Below are positions 24,007 to 36,137 of a stretch of DNA of 64,000 nucleotides, piece by piece. The position numbers and the translations under genes were made by a program. The notes under the pieces are model-generated. The model did not search any database. It was not told the DNA's origin and saw only the letters and a list, made by a program, of their open reading frames with translations. The DNA lies in NCBI RefSeq assembly GCF_020283565.1, contig NC_060064.1, positions 7,338,001 through 7,402,000 on the forward strand. The letters run 5' to 3'. The stretch is from Trifolium pratense (lineage: Eukaryota; Streptophyta; Magnoliopsida; Fabales; Fabaceae). Each line of letters opens with the position of its first letter. The first letter of the stretch is position 1.

Positions 24007-24905
24007 GTAAAGAATCCATCTTTTCGCACCTCTTGGATTTGCTCGGTCACCCCCTGAAATGACCAAACTAACCCTCTCACTTTCTAGAATGCGAACACTT
24101 TTTCGCACGCTAAGTAACGAGTAGCAATATTTTTAGCTCAAACCCAACGTATCCACCCCTAGAATAAAAAAAATCATGAAAAAAAGAGTTCGCATTCTAG
24201 AAAGCGAACTCAATTTGCAGTTTGCTATTTATAAAGCGTACTCAGCTGCAGTTTGCTATCTAGAAAGCGAACTCTTTTTTTCATGATTTTTTCATTCATG
24301 GGGGGCGCAGACGTCGCGTTTGAATATAAAATATTGTCACTCACTAAGTAGAGTGCGAACAGTTCTGGTATCGCTATTTAGAATGGGAACTCAACTTACA
24401 CTTTTACACTTTAACTAGTGTACCTTATAAAAATGTGGTCATTATCTTATATCATATTTTAATTTGCCACTGGAGCGGTTGTGATATTATCGAACAATCA
24501 CACACACCGTAGATATAGCTATCCTGAATTGTTACTTTATTTCATATGACCAAGTTTACATTTATACTTGCAATAGACATGTATCCAGACTACAAGAGTT
24601 GATAAGTTTGACAGAAAAATGAAAATTAAGCGAATGAATGGTTCACACTTTAACTTGTGAACTGTGTTTCTTTCAAAGTTATTTCATGAGAGATGAGAGA
24701 AGAGTGAAGACAAAAAAAATTGAATTTTATAAGGTTCGCATTCTATAAAGCGAACTTAGTTTGCAGTTTGCTATCTAGAAAGCGAATTCTTTCCCCTCAT
24801 TTTTTTTCTATTTACATACTCGCATCCTAAGTAGCGAGAGGGGTAAAATGGGATTTTCAGGCGGTGGTCATGACTCAGGGGTGCGAGAAGTAGGATTCTT
24901 CTGTA
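24007..24905. mobile_element. About 900-bp foldback element with long inverted ends
   Basis: The first about 90 bases (AGAATCCATCTTTTCGCACC, then a segment with TAGAATGCGAAC) match the reverse complement of the last about 90 (AGAATCCTACTTCTCGCACC, then TAGGATGCGAG). Inside, the motif TCTAGAAAGCGAACTC recurs in diverged form near 24200, 24265 and 24780, alternating with GCAGTTTGCTAT. There is no transposase frame. It is probably a non-autonomous DNA transposon. Confidence 0.65.
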
Positions 24906-25473
24906 AATCGATTAACCCACAACAAAACAAAATCTACAAATACAATCATAGAGGCTTTGTGTGATTATTTTATAAAAATAAAATAAAATTGAGGCTTTGT
25001 GTGGACATAATGGGCCATTCATATTGCCACCACTCTGTATAGATAACAACCCCCCACCCCCAATTCATAGTCGTTTCTTTTCTTTTTTTCTTTTAAAAGA
25101 AAAATACAACAACATGAACACTCTATATTTGAAATTTAGATGAACATATATTTATCATCCAATTATTTAATAACACATTTTTTGTATTTAATTGTTTTAA
25201 ATTAATTATGCATACAGAGCAACGACATCCACAAAACTCTATAGTACTCAAGAATTTTTCGAACAATAATTACTTTGAATACAATATAATATTTTTAATA
25301 ACCCTCTCAATGAACCACATATTAAATTTGGAAAATGAACGTCATCCTTGCATTATGTTTTCAAAATATTTATTTATTTTGACGAAAACAAATTTAATTA
25401 TCTCATATCATTCATCTAATAAGTAGTAATAGAATTTGACATCAAAAATAGATATATAAGAGAAAAAAAATAT

Positions 25474-25628
25474 GCACCGACAGTGTAAAATAATTTTACA
25501 TTGTCAATTAATACTAACCATATTTTTCGCCACATCATCCCACTAAACTCTACTTTCTTAATATGATGTGAAAAATGCTTCATTCTTATTGGTTGTCAGT
25601 GTAAAATTAATTTACACTGACGATAGTA
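25474..25628. mobile_element. MITE with CAGTGTAAAAT ends
   Basis: Inverted ends: left CGACAGTGTAAAATAATTTT, right AATTAATTTACACTGACG. Each end is itself a near palindrome. A further half-copy (TGTCAGTGTAAATTTTTTTA) begins at about 25669. Non-coding. Confidence 0.65.
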
Positions 25629-26564
25629 TCTTTAAACTCATATGACAAAAGAGTTTAATTGTTGTGCATTGTCAGTGTAAATTTTTTTACACACACTCAA
25701 TGATGTGTTGCCACATCATTTAATGTATGTGACACGTCATGTTTTTTAAACACAATACATGATGTGTTGGTATATTATTGGACGTACATGACAAAAACAA
25801 TAGATATATTTTGGATACACTGTATGAAGTAATTTGTATATAGTTCATTTCACATCAAATATTAATAAAAATTATGAAGTATATTATTTATAACGTATAA
25901 TTATATATAGTTCATTTCACATCAAATATTATTATTGAATAAAATCGATGACCTCCATGCATGTGCTCTATAGTGTTCAATAACGCCAACCACTACTCAC
26001 CATTTATTTTATATAGTGTCCATAAATCCATAATATTGTCTATGACTAATGATTAAAAAAAGTTTCACTCGTGCTAATGAGTTGTCGATTGCCCAACATG
26101 GAAATCACTCACATTGTATGAATAAAATCATAAAATAAAATATTGGTTTCGCAGATGCGATGCATACTAGGACAGTTAACAGATTTGTTAGAGGGATCCT
26201 CTATGTATCTATTGATTGTTTCTCAAATTTTATTAATTATTTTTTTAAAGGTTAAAGTTAATAGTTGTCAAAAAAAAAGGTTAAAGTTAAAAATGAGTTA
26301 TTATTTGTTAATATTTTTTCTCTTTAATTAAGACTTCAGTTTTTTTTTTTTTATTTTGTATTATCCCTTTAATTTTCAAGAGAAGTGGCACCGATAATCC
26401 AAAGTTCGGCCAAAGTTAGGAAAATCTGACAAAAATTGTTAAACCAAAAATCAAATTCGGGCTCTCAAGAACAATTCATCCTAAGAAGAACTCATTAATC
26501 ACTTGAGTCTCCTGTCTTAGTTATTAAGACTTAGTTTTAGGACTATATATTAACTTCTACTATA

Positions 26565-26809
26565 TTTTTTTCAAATATCTATATAGTGTGATTTGGTTGA
26601 ATTTATGTAAAAAAAACTACGCTATCGTATATAGAACCAATGAATTCTTTCATAACGAAAAAAGAAACGTCGTGGGAATTCGACTATACCTTTTTTTTTC
26701 AAATATCTATATAGTGTGATTTGGTTGAATTTATGTAAAAAAAACTACGCTATCGTATATAGAACCAATGAATTCTTTCATAACGAAAAAAGAAACGTCG
26801 TGGGAATTC
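26565..26809 (+). repeat. 128-bp-period perfect tandem duplication
   Basis: About 117 bp (26565-26681) recurs at 26693-26809 with no mismatch seen. Both copies contain CTATATAGTGTGATTTGG, ACTACGCTATCGTATATAG and AACGTCGTGGGAATTC. The identity implies a very recent event. Confidence 0.9.
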
Positions 26810-27626
26810 TCTAAAAAAAAAGGAATTCTACACCCAAAGTTAATTTGCATTTTTAATTTTCAAATTTGTGTTCAATTGCAAAGCTGAGTTTATGCATAGT
26901 CGAATCTCAGTTTGCCATAGTTTATTTAATTTACGTTCTGGTTGATGGCGTAATAGACTTGATTGTTTTACTAGACTAGAGACAAAGTCTCATTTTTTAT
27001 GGAACTGCCCAACACAGTTTGATTTTTAAGAGAAATACTTGTATGGTTTTGATCACCATTTAGTCACACTCATAACAAAATATACATATTATTCTCTCTC
27101 ATTTTTTATGTGACCAAATATTAATGGTTCATACAAGTATTTTTCGATTTTTAAAACTATGCATACAATGATGTTAGAGATTAATATTCGTAAACTGGCA
27201 ATGTAATCACTCACATGTATGACTTTTAGGTCCGGTCAAATAAAAAAAAGTATGACTTTTAAAGTGAACAAAGACTCTCGAAGTAAACAATTATCTCATG
27301 TTTTTTTGAAAACAATGAAAATGTCAGAATAACTATTTTCATATTATTTTTTAAATGCATTTTCATCCTTAACTAGCATTTTATATGTTTTCTATAGCAA
27401 TGACTCGTTCTAAAATTGTTTTTTCCTCATTATTAACAAATGAAATTAACATAAATATTAAAATTAAGAAATAGAAAATGTTCTTACAAAAAATAGACCC
27501 TTAATATATATCCAATCTTCTTTTACTTGTTCTTCATTTCTGCATATACATCACCACATATTGATTTCATTATTTTTCTCTTTGTTAATTTTCTTTAGTT
27601 GGAGCACCATAATCACAAATTTTCCT

Positions 27627-27877
27627 CGAGTAAACTGTCAAATACCCCCTTGAAATTTTAAAATTCGTCAAATACCCCATGAAATTTGGAAATAGGCAAA
27701 TATCCCCCTAAAATTTTAAAAAGTAAATCAAATTGCCCCCTGACACTACCAGCCAGAGTCCACACCAGGGGACAATTTGATTGACTTTTTAAAATTTCAG
27801 GGGGTATTTGCCTATTTCCAAATTTCATGAGTATTTGACGAATTTTAAAATTTCAAGGGAGTATTTGACAGTTACTC
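27627..27877. mobile_element. 251-bp Mutator-like MITE with 9-bp TSD
   Basis: Almost the whole element folds back on itself: GAGTAAACTGTCAAATACC at the left pairs with GTATTTGACAGTTACTC at the right, and inner arms continue to the loop near 27745. A perfect 9-bp duplication AATTTTCCT flanks it (27618-27626 and 27878-27886), the length typical of Mutator-like elements. Confidence 0.8.
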
Positions 27878-28730
27878 AATTTTCCTTCCTTAATTGTCTT
27901 GTGTACGAGTTGAAGGATGTATTAGTTTTTTAAGCACTGTTTTTCCTTCCAATATTGATTTTCTTTTTTTGATTTTGGGTATATGCTATGATATTGTTGG
28001 GCCGGGGAGTTTCACGATTAATACATTGGGCATTAAGCAATCACACAAAAAACTTTGACATCACATTTTTATCTAAAATTTTAAGGTATTAAATTTATGA
28101 ATCATGTTCTCACTTATAAAGTATTAAACCTTAATTTTTCCAAATAATATGAAACATAACTCACACGTAATAGATCGCAACGATGATAAGATATAAAAAG
28201 GAATGGCAACAATAATGTATGATATAGTGTGTGCTTTTAAGAGAAACACATATGTTATAATAATTGGCAGCTAGCTTTGCATCCATTGTTTAGTCACCTT
28301 AATTAAAAAGGTGTTGTAACATGATGATATATACACGAGAGAGAAAAATAAATTATTCAAAGTTTAGGTTGATAAATAATATATATAAACAAAGGTAACC
28401 CGTGCTGTGTTCGATTTTAGTAGCAGCATCCCTTTCAACATAACTAAAAAAACCTCACACCAATCCCTTCCTCTCACGTAGGCCATGGACTTTGAGACAC
28501 TAACATTGCATTCCACACAATGTTGTAGGGAACTAAAAAATGAAATATAGTACTACACAATCATCACAACAACAAGCAACAGTGTCAGAACTGACTCACG
28601 AACCAAATTAAATTGATGGTGAAAAATCAAAAAAATCATCATAATAGCATATACTATATTATATATTCCACCCTCTTCTACGATAATTGTTGTATTTGAT
28701 CGTTTTACATATATTATTAAAATAAAACAA

Positions 28731-29947
28731 GGGTAAATGATCATTTACCCCCCTGCAAAATAAGCAAATTTTCGTTTACCCCCCTGCACAGATTTTTTTT
28801 CTGTTTACCCCCTTGCAAAAAATAGATTCCCTCATTTCGCCCCCTGGGTGTACAGCAGGACAAGTGACTATGCAAACCTGTTGACGTGACTTGTACATGT
28901 GGAAAAAATCATTTATATTTATTTTTTAAATTCCACGTCAGATAATATTTTTTTTAAAAATAATAATAATTTTTTTCCTACAAAATAAAAAAAATTCTGT
29001 TTTTTTTCCCCAAAATTTTTTAAAAAAATTCCTACAAAAAAAATTAATTTTTTTTTCATACAAATGATTTTAAAAAAATTTCCAACAAAAAAAAAATTTC
29101 CTCCCAAAATAAAAAAAAATGAATTTTCTTATTTTTCTCCCAAAATAAAGATTTACTCCGAAATAAAGTTTATTTCCGAAATAAAAATTTTAAAGATTTA
29201 TTTTCAAACTTTTTGAATTAAAAAAAACATAATCTTTATTTTTTAAAAACAAAACTTTATTTTTTGTTATTCTTTTTGAATTAAAAAAAATCGAAAAAGA
29301 TTTTAAAAAAATATATATAAAATAGAAAAACAAGTTTTATTGGTGTTTTCCCCTTCTATCAAAACCATTTGCCCTAAAACTAGAAAAATATAAAGAAGCA
29401 GAAGACAATAATGAAGTAGAAGATGATTTCGGCGATTGAAGAAGACGACGACAAATACAATCATGACGGTGGAAGCAAACGATTACGGCGAAGATTCTGT
29501 TTTTTTTTTAATTAAAAAAGATTTGAAAATAAATCTTTATTTTTGGAGTAAAATAAGAAAATTCGTTTTTTATTTTATTTTAGGAAAAAAAAAACTCAAT
29601 AATTTTGTACGAAAAAAAAAAAGTTATTTCTAGGAAATTTTTTTTAAAATTTTGAAAGAAAAAAAAAACAAAATTCGTTTTTTAAATTTTGTATGAAAAA
29701 AAAAAATTTATTTTATTTTTTTGAAAAAAAAATTATCTGACGTGGAATTTAAAAATAAATATAAATGATTTTTTTCCATGTGTACAAGCCACGTCAGCAA
29801 ATTTGCACAGTCACTTGTCCTGCTGTACACCCAGGGGGCGAAATGAGAGAATCTATTTTTTGCAGGGGGGTAAACAGAAAAAAAATCTGTGCAAGGGGGT
29901 AAATGAAAATTTCCTTATTTTGCAGGGGGGTAAATGATCATTTACCC
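28731..29947. mobile_element. 1217-bp Mutator-like foldback element with 9-bp TSD
   Basis: Both ends read GGGTAAATGATCATTTACCC, itself a palindrome. The arms remain complementary for over 200 bp, e.g. left CCTGGGTGTACAGCAGGACA against right TGTCCTGCTGTACACCCAGG. A perfect 9-bp duplication ATAAAACAA flanks the element (28722-28730 and 29948-29956). No transposase. The centre (about 29340-29500) is unlike the arms: it resembles a 5' UTR followed by an ATG at 29423 and MISAIEEDDDKYNHDGGSK, ending in a stop after about 30 codons. That may be a captured gene fragment, as in Pack-MULEs. Confidence 0.85.
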
Positions 29948-30854
29948 ATAAAACAATTATTATGGGAAGGAGGAGGGAGTATATACATAAAGGAGTAGAG
30001 ACATATTGAGTTATTCTGTTTAATAACTCATTAATAACAATGAATTTTACTAATTTAATTATTAAATCCGTTGTAAAAATCTTATGACTCAAATCACACA
30101 AAGAACAAAAGGTGTGCAAAACAAAATCAATGACAACCAAAACTAAACAATAAGTGAAATGTATTAAAAAGTCTTTTAACTTTCATGTTTATCTAACAAT
30201 ATATTCTTTTAAATTTTTAGATAATAAATAAATCATTTAAGATTTTATATTGTTGTATCGTTAACTTATAGTTATCTTTCATTACAAAAATTTGTTATGT
30301 TGATAGCTTTCCGGTTAATCTCTTCTAACACATGTGTTTTTTTCATCAAGATATTCAATATGATTATAAGTCAACGTTAACAGTCGACGTGCAACAAGAC
30401 AACAAAAGTTAATTAAAAAGATAATACTGCAACAAGTTAGAAACGTGCTTGAAAATTTAAAGAAGTTGGATATGTATTTGTCCTAAACAATAATAATATA
30501 CTCGCTCAGTCTCATTTTATAAGATCTATTTTGACCAAATGCACTATTCATATGTCTTGTTTTGACCGTATTTTTCTAAAAGTATATAAATATAAATATT
30601 ATCATATAAGATCTTGTTTGATTTGTTTCGATGAATATTTTTAAAATATCAAATCAATTTCTATAATTTTTACTAACAAAGAATTAAAAATATTCGTAAT
30701 CAAAATTATGTATTGACATACGTGCAGTGGTCAACGAGTTCTTATATTTTGGGACGGTGAGAATCTCAATTTAACCGTAAGCAAAACCAATTGCTCTAAC
30801 TAAAACAATAAATAAGTGAGATCAAACTTATAGTAAGAATCAGTACCAGTTGAA

Positions 30855-31065
30855 GTTGGTTATAGGTTGCTATATGAGTTGGTCAGAAAATTAGTTACTA
30901 TATTGTTATGGTTAATTAATATAATTAAGATTGTTGTACAAAGTGTAATCTATACATTACTCATTGTAATTAATACTATTTTTCAGTTACTAATAAAGTT
31001 TTATTTTTTTGTCGCATTACACCATCTTTTCAGATTACCGGTCTTTAATGCAATAACACAAAAAA
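30855..31065 (+). mobile_element. Possible copia-type LTR remnant
   Basis: A stretch with GAGTTGGTCAGAAAATTAG, then TACTCATTGTAATTAATAC before TTTCAGTTACTAATAAAG, resembles the 3' half of copia LTRs. No partner LTR or polyprotein was seen. It lies just upstream of the Rab gene, so it could contribute promoter sequence. Confidence 0.25.
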
Positions 31066-31287
31066 TAACGGAAAATATAAAGAAAAGAAAAGAAAAGGAA
31101 AGAATCCGTTGGTGTTCTTGAATAGAAGCCAAAAAAAAAAGTGTAATCTTGTTTACTTTGGTTCTTGTCTCTTACTTTCTCTCTCTCTCTTTTACTCCTT
31201 TAGACCAAATAAATTAACTGATACATATATACATACATACCCCATTGCCCATTTCCATTGCATTTTGATATTCACAGATACATAATA

Positions 31288-33861
31288 ATGAGTTCATCCT
31301 CAGCTCAGAATTCTGGCCATGATCTTTCTTTCAAGATCTTGTTGATTGGTGATTCTGGTGTTGGAAAAAGTTGCTTACTTGTCACTTTCATTTCCAATTC
31401 TTCTGTTGAAGATCTTACACCTACCATTGGTATTTATTTTATTGAATTATCTTGAATTGTTGATCTAGCTATTCAGTTTGTTTCATGATTCAATCTGTTG
31501 GATTTTCAGTATTGACTTAGGCAATATGATGTCATTGTTTTGGATTGAAATTAACAAACTATTCAATTTATGCTCCGGTTAATTTCTTGTTGATGATGTG
31601 TTAGCTCATTAGTAAGAATTTGATCTTGTAATTTAAAGAAACAAACTTTAAATCCGCTCGAGGATAGTTTTTTTTTTTGCTTTCACCACCTGTTTAATCT
31701 GGTTCGGGGTCAGTTCTAGCATCAGGTGGTTTCACCACCTGTTTAATGTTGTTTATATGTGATTTGTAGGTGTTGATTTTAAGATCAAAACACTCACTGT
31801 TGGTGGAAAAAGATTAAAACTTACTATTTGGGACACTGGTATGTATCTCTACTATAGTCGAATTTAGATCTTTTGTTCAATCCGGGTAGCTTGTGATTCA
31901 TAGAGTGTTTATGTTGAATAATTTGTTAATTGAAGTCTCAAAATGACTTATTAAATAAGCATTGGATCTATTGCAGCTGGGCAGGAAAGGTTCAGGACTC
32001 TAACAAGTTCTTACTACAGAGGAGCACAAGGAATCATTCTAGGTATGTTAATGTGGTTTATGTGCATATTGATATCTGCTGCATTTTTCTTCTCGTTGTC
32101 TTTTGCGCCCCTTTATGGCATGAAGAGTTCAGTAGGCATATTTATTTTGGTCTTGTTGTGAAATCGAACCATGATTTTGTAACACTTAACATTGATAGAG
32201 TATATTTTTTTTTTTTATTACTGATGATGACTTGTTAATATTAATGATTTCTATTTATGGAGTGCTTCGTTATCTTTTCTTAGTTTATGATGTCACAAGG
32301 AGAGAAACCTTTACAAACTTATCAGAAGTATGGTCTAAGGAATTGGAACTCTATTCGACTAATCAGGAGTGCGTGAAGATGCTAGTTGGAAATAAAGTTG
32401 ACAGAGTAAGTTTTTATGCTCTAATTAGTAAAAATCTTATGTAAGATTACACGGATGTGGGAAAAATGACACAAAATAGTATGTTAAATTCTGTCACATG
32501 TCATTACCAGGTATTGTGTCTGAATTTATGATTACCATAGGGAATGAATTTGATATTGTCTTGAAATATTGCTTATTGGATTGGTTGAAAATTGTGGTTT
32601 TGATCTTAGCTACGTTTATACAATGAAATGACATTTAAGTTTTGTATTCCAAGTCCCTTTCACCATTTGTTAGAATTAATGACAAAGGATAAGTACTGGC
32701 ATCATGAGAAAATTAAGACATTATCATGATAAGTACTCCCTCAATTCTATCCCATCATTTTTCTGCTTTAGGTGTGGATCAACTTAGAACACCTTGTCCT
32801 TCCTACGACTGGTTTTAGTTTATATGAATATGCATATGATATGACGCTCATACTATCCAGAGTCTCACATTTGATGTAATATGACCTAAAAATGTGTTTA
32901 TAAGTGAGAGACATTTCTCGCCTTACAAGCCAATTTTATAAGATGGAGCTAGACCAATCCAAATTTTAAGATGGTATTAAAGTCTATCTAAGATTTGTTA
33001 GGTCACTTGCTATCGGGCCACTTGAGTGACGCTCTAGATGTCTAGTTCTGAGTGTAAGGTCCATTGTAAATCGCACATTTGATGTGCTATGGCCTTCAAA
33101 TTTGTTTGCAAGTAGGTGTTATCTCTTACCTTATAAGCTGGTTTCTATGGAATACCATTGCACCATGTTATTCTGATGACATCCATCAGAACACCAGATC
33201 CTTGCATTATCAGCCAGATTAAATTAAATTCTATAGCCCCATTTATATGGATGTGGCTTGCTTGATATGTTAACACTTTCACTGCATCCATGGAGCATTG
33301 GCCTTTGAACTAAATCTCAATTCAGTGAACACAAAGATTTGTACACGCATACACTTTAGGAGGCACTGCCATTTTGTCGAAGCATCCAAATAAGCCAATG
33401 ATTTACAGTTCACTAATATCTGCCATGGTTTATTTCTCTATTTATAGGATTCTGAAAGGGCTGTCAGCAGAGAAGAGGGCCTAGCCCTTGCTAAAGAATT
33501 GGGGTGTTTGCTTCTTGAATGTAGTGCTAAAACTCGAGAAAATGTGGAGAAATGCTTTGAAGAACTCGCTCTAAAGGTACAATTTCAGAAGTTTCCATTA
33601 GTGATGTTTCTGTCATGTGCATTTCACAACTTTCTAATCAACTGGCAGTTGGAATTAGGATTACACTTCACATTTTTGGTAATTTGCTATGTTAGTTAAT
33701 CTGTTAGAAATTATGTTATAATGACAAACTAGTATGACGCGATTTTGTAGATAATGGAAGCTCCTAGTCTATTGGAAGAAGGATCAACAGCAACTAAAAG
33801 GAATGTTTTAAAACAGAAACAAGATCCACAAGCATCTCGAAATGGTGGCTGTTGCTCTTAA
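31288..33861 (+). CDS. RABC2: Rab18-type small GTPase (RABC2 group)
   Basis: Six exons, 31288-31429, 31770-31838, 31977-32042, 32284-32405, 33448-33576 and 33751-33861, encode 212 residues. All Ras-superfamily nucleotide motifs are present: P-loop GDSGVGKS (21-28), switch I TPTIGVDF, WDTAGQE (68-74), NKVD (129-132) and ECSAK (157-161). The C-terminus NGGCCS provides the dicysteine site for geranylgeranylation, so the protein cycles on and off membranes. [20 protein letters not shown] and the [18 protein letters not shown]-terminus fit plant Rab18/RABC2. The start was chosen at MSSSSAQN, as in relatives; an in-frame ATG 30 bases upstream (31258) is possible but unlikely. A CT-rich tract lies at about 31170-31200. 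Intron 4 carries a decayed TRIM. Confidence 0.93.
32860..33165 (+). mobile_element. Decayed TRIM in Rab intron 4
   Basis: Two diverged direct repeats (about 32860-32971 and 33070-33165) share TCACATTTGATGT, then GCCTTACAAGCCAATTTTAT or ACCTTATAAGCTGGTTTC. TGGTATTAAAGTC at about 32972 sits where the initiator-tRNA primer site is expected. Confidence 0.6.
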
Positions 33862-34261
33862 AATTCTGCAGTGTGAACAGTTTGGACAAATCCTCTTATC
33901 CTGTATATGTGAGATTCTTCGGTAGTTTTTTACTGCTGCCGGTGTCTTTTGGTTGCTCAATTACTTGAATGCGGAAATTGGCAACAATGACGCGTATTAG
34001 GTTGTGTAAATTTGTTTGCCTGTGATGAATGATGTATCATTTGTGTGTTGCTCCCAAAGTCAATATGATAATCATACTTGCACAGTTGTTTAATCATAAA
34101 CTTATACAAACTATATAACATATCTTTGTTTAAAGATTACAGTGCATGCCATGAATATGTTATTCTCTTTGTTGTTACCATTCGGCCACTGAGTGAAGAA
34201 ACTCAGATTCAATTGTGTACCATAATCAATAGAAAGAATCAACAATTGTTTTTTTTTTTTT

Positions 34262-34378
34262 AAGAAGCTAAATTAGCCCAGCCAAATTGACACTAGAGAG
34301 AATCGAACCTGAGACCTTAAGGAGGAGCACACTCTCAGGTCTCAAACCAATACCACTAGACCAACCCAAGTGGGTTAA
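34262..34378 (-). mobile_element. tRNA-derived SINE
   Basis: The reverse complement begins AACCCACTTGGGTTGGTCTA and carries the B-box AGGTTCGATTC. It ends in an A tail, seen as poly-T at about 34249-34260. It lies 0.4 kb downstream of the Rab gene. Confidence 0.65.
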
Positions 34379-34464
34379 GAATTGTATACAATGCCAAGTT
34401 ACAATAAATAAATAAATAAATGGTGATACTTAATAAAGAAAGAGCAACTATATAGTAGTGAACT

Positions 34465-35211
34465 TTAATAAGGACAATCTAACAGAGAAGTTGCATGAAA
34501 CAGAAACTTGGATTGTGCATTAACATCATCATCTGCTGGTGTAGGAAGATTCAAGTCCAAGTTCAAAACATTTATAGGTGTCTTATGAGTTTCATGTCTT
34601 CCACCATCATGATGAGTACTCAACATTGTTGCAATAGAGTTACTCAGAAGTTCCATGCATCCTCATATCATGTCCCCCTAAAGCTTGGTCAGATGTTAAC
34701 TCAGCAACACATATACATCATTCATGAACTTTTTTAGATCTATAGTAGTAGCCATAGTAATGCTTTATAATTGTAAAGTAACTGTGATTCTTGTGTTTGT
34801 GGGGTCATATTGAATCAATGATGATGATCACTTTATTCACAAAGGTAGTTTTTTTTCCCTCTTTTTTTAACAACTATTCACAAAAGTAGTAGTTAAAACT
34901 GCTTTTTGTTGATTTTCTTGTGTTGCAATTATTTGTTTAGGTTTCTTGTTGTGACTAGCTTTGTGTCCACCAATTGCTAGAAATGAATTATGAATGAAAA
35001 CAATTGTCATTGTCACAAGTCTTACATTGATAAAAATACGAGTAATGATATTTGTCCAACCATTTTGGGACAACCTTTTTGTTGGTCCTTCTTCTAGCTT
35101 CGTCTGTGTTAGCGCGCCACTGATGCTGATGATAGTCATTGATGCTTTCCCTTCATGATCTGCATGCGATCGTTCCCCATGATATATTAATGGTTTTTGT
35201 TGTTTTAACAC
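34465..35211 (-). pseudogene. Broken ZAT-like C2H2 zinc-finger transcription factor
   Basis: Fragments of a two-finger Q-type C2H2 protein lie in order on the minus strand. Finger 1: YQCKTCD (about 35039-35019) in one frame and LAIGGHKASHNKKPKQ (about 34977-34930) in another. Finger 2: HE-stop-CIC, then SDQALGGHDMRMH (34726-34655), where a TGA at 34720-34718 replaces the first cysteine. In a further frame come the EAR repressor motif LNLDLNLPTPADDD (about 34567) and the C-terminus FHATSLLDCPY, like the endings of ZAT stress-response repressors. There are at least two frame changes and one stop, and the finger-1 QALGGH reads LAIGGH. The N-terminal part (MLKQQKPLIYHGERSH) is open but not clearly alignable. 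It is an intronless gene, as in the family, and almost certainly non-functional. Confidence 0.8.
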
Positions 35212-36137
35212 AAATGGAATTAATTAAGAGAATAAATTAAGGTAAGGGGTTAGAGATGCATCGGAGTAACAAAATATGGTACTTTTTGGCTATGACAAAG
35301 TTGTGTTTCCAAACTAGTTAGTGACATTTAAGAGAGGTAAATGTAAATTCTTTTATTATAAGTGTTTTTTGAGTCTAGAGATCTTCCCTATTTTAAACTT
35401 GAGCATCATCGTCCCTTACTCTAATAAGGAAGATCTTTTTTCCTATGAATAAAACAAAACAGAGAGATTCTTAGGGCAATCAAGGGTGTGATTGGTAAGT
35501 TCAATAAGCTAGTTTATAGTAATTTATTGGACTAACTTATAAGTTTGTTTGATAAAAATGGATGTGTTTGGTCACAAGTTTATCTAAGTAGATTATAGGG
35601 TTTTTTGAGATGCTGTTTCAAATAGCTTATGAGCATATAGCTTATGATTTTTTACATTTTATTCAATATTTACCCTTATTATATTATTTTATCTTTTCAA
35701 AATTATAATAACTACCTACTAACTATATACATTATATACATGTGAAACATTTTATTTTATTTTACTAAGGGCACACATATAATATAAATAACTCTCTTTG
35801 TTTCATCACTTTCATGTACATTCACCCCTAAAATAGTATTTTCCTTTAAAATGTTTTCTTAGCTTCTTCCGTCCAATTTTATAAAACCTCATTTGATTAA
35901 ATGTACTATTTATGTACTGTATTAATTTTGTTTTGTTTTATAATTAATTTTAATTATATATTTATTTACTTATCTTTCTCTCTTTTAGACGAAAAGTTTT
36001 TTATTTTTTTACTTCAAAACCCATTACAATGTTAATTTCACAATTGATTTTCTCGGTGAAATTTCTTCGATTAACGAAGAAATAGAAAAGTGAAGAAGAA
36101 GAAGAACAACAAAAGATAGAACTCAACTGAATCTACT
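35212..36137. other. Intergenic region upstream of the PPR gene
   Basis: AT-rich. Between about 35490 and 35690 there are MITE-like words (GTGTGATTGGTAAGTTCAAT, AGCTTATGAGCATATAGCTTA), but no clean ends. The last 150 bp should hold the PPR-gene promoter and 5' UTR; a purine-rich GAAGAAGAAGAAGAAC precedes the ATG. Nothing else seen. Confidence 0.4.

Larger units (their letters stand above)
22903..31287. other. Gene-free, element-rich intergenic region
   Basis: No convincing protein-coding exon is visible across these 8.4 kb. It holds the thaumatin promoter on the left, the Rab promoter on the right, and in between a SINE, several MITEs, a 128-bp tandem duplication and two Mutator-like foldbacks, annotated separately. 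The rest is AT-rich DNA. Confidence 0.6.

Noticed and set aside
28919..29633. Lys/Phe-rich open frames at 28.9-29.6 kb
   Set aside because: They arise from poly-A/T arms of the Mutator-like foldback and are complementary artefacts of each other.
30867..31121. 84-codon hydrophobic open frame upstream of the Rab gene
   Set aside because: Composition reflects AT-rich LTR-like sequence. No conserved residues, and it ends just before the Rab 5' UTR.
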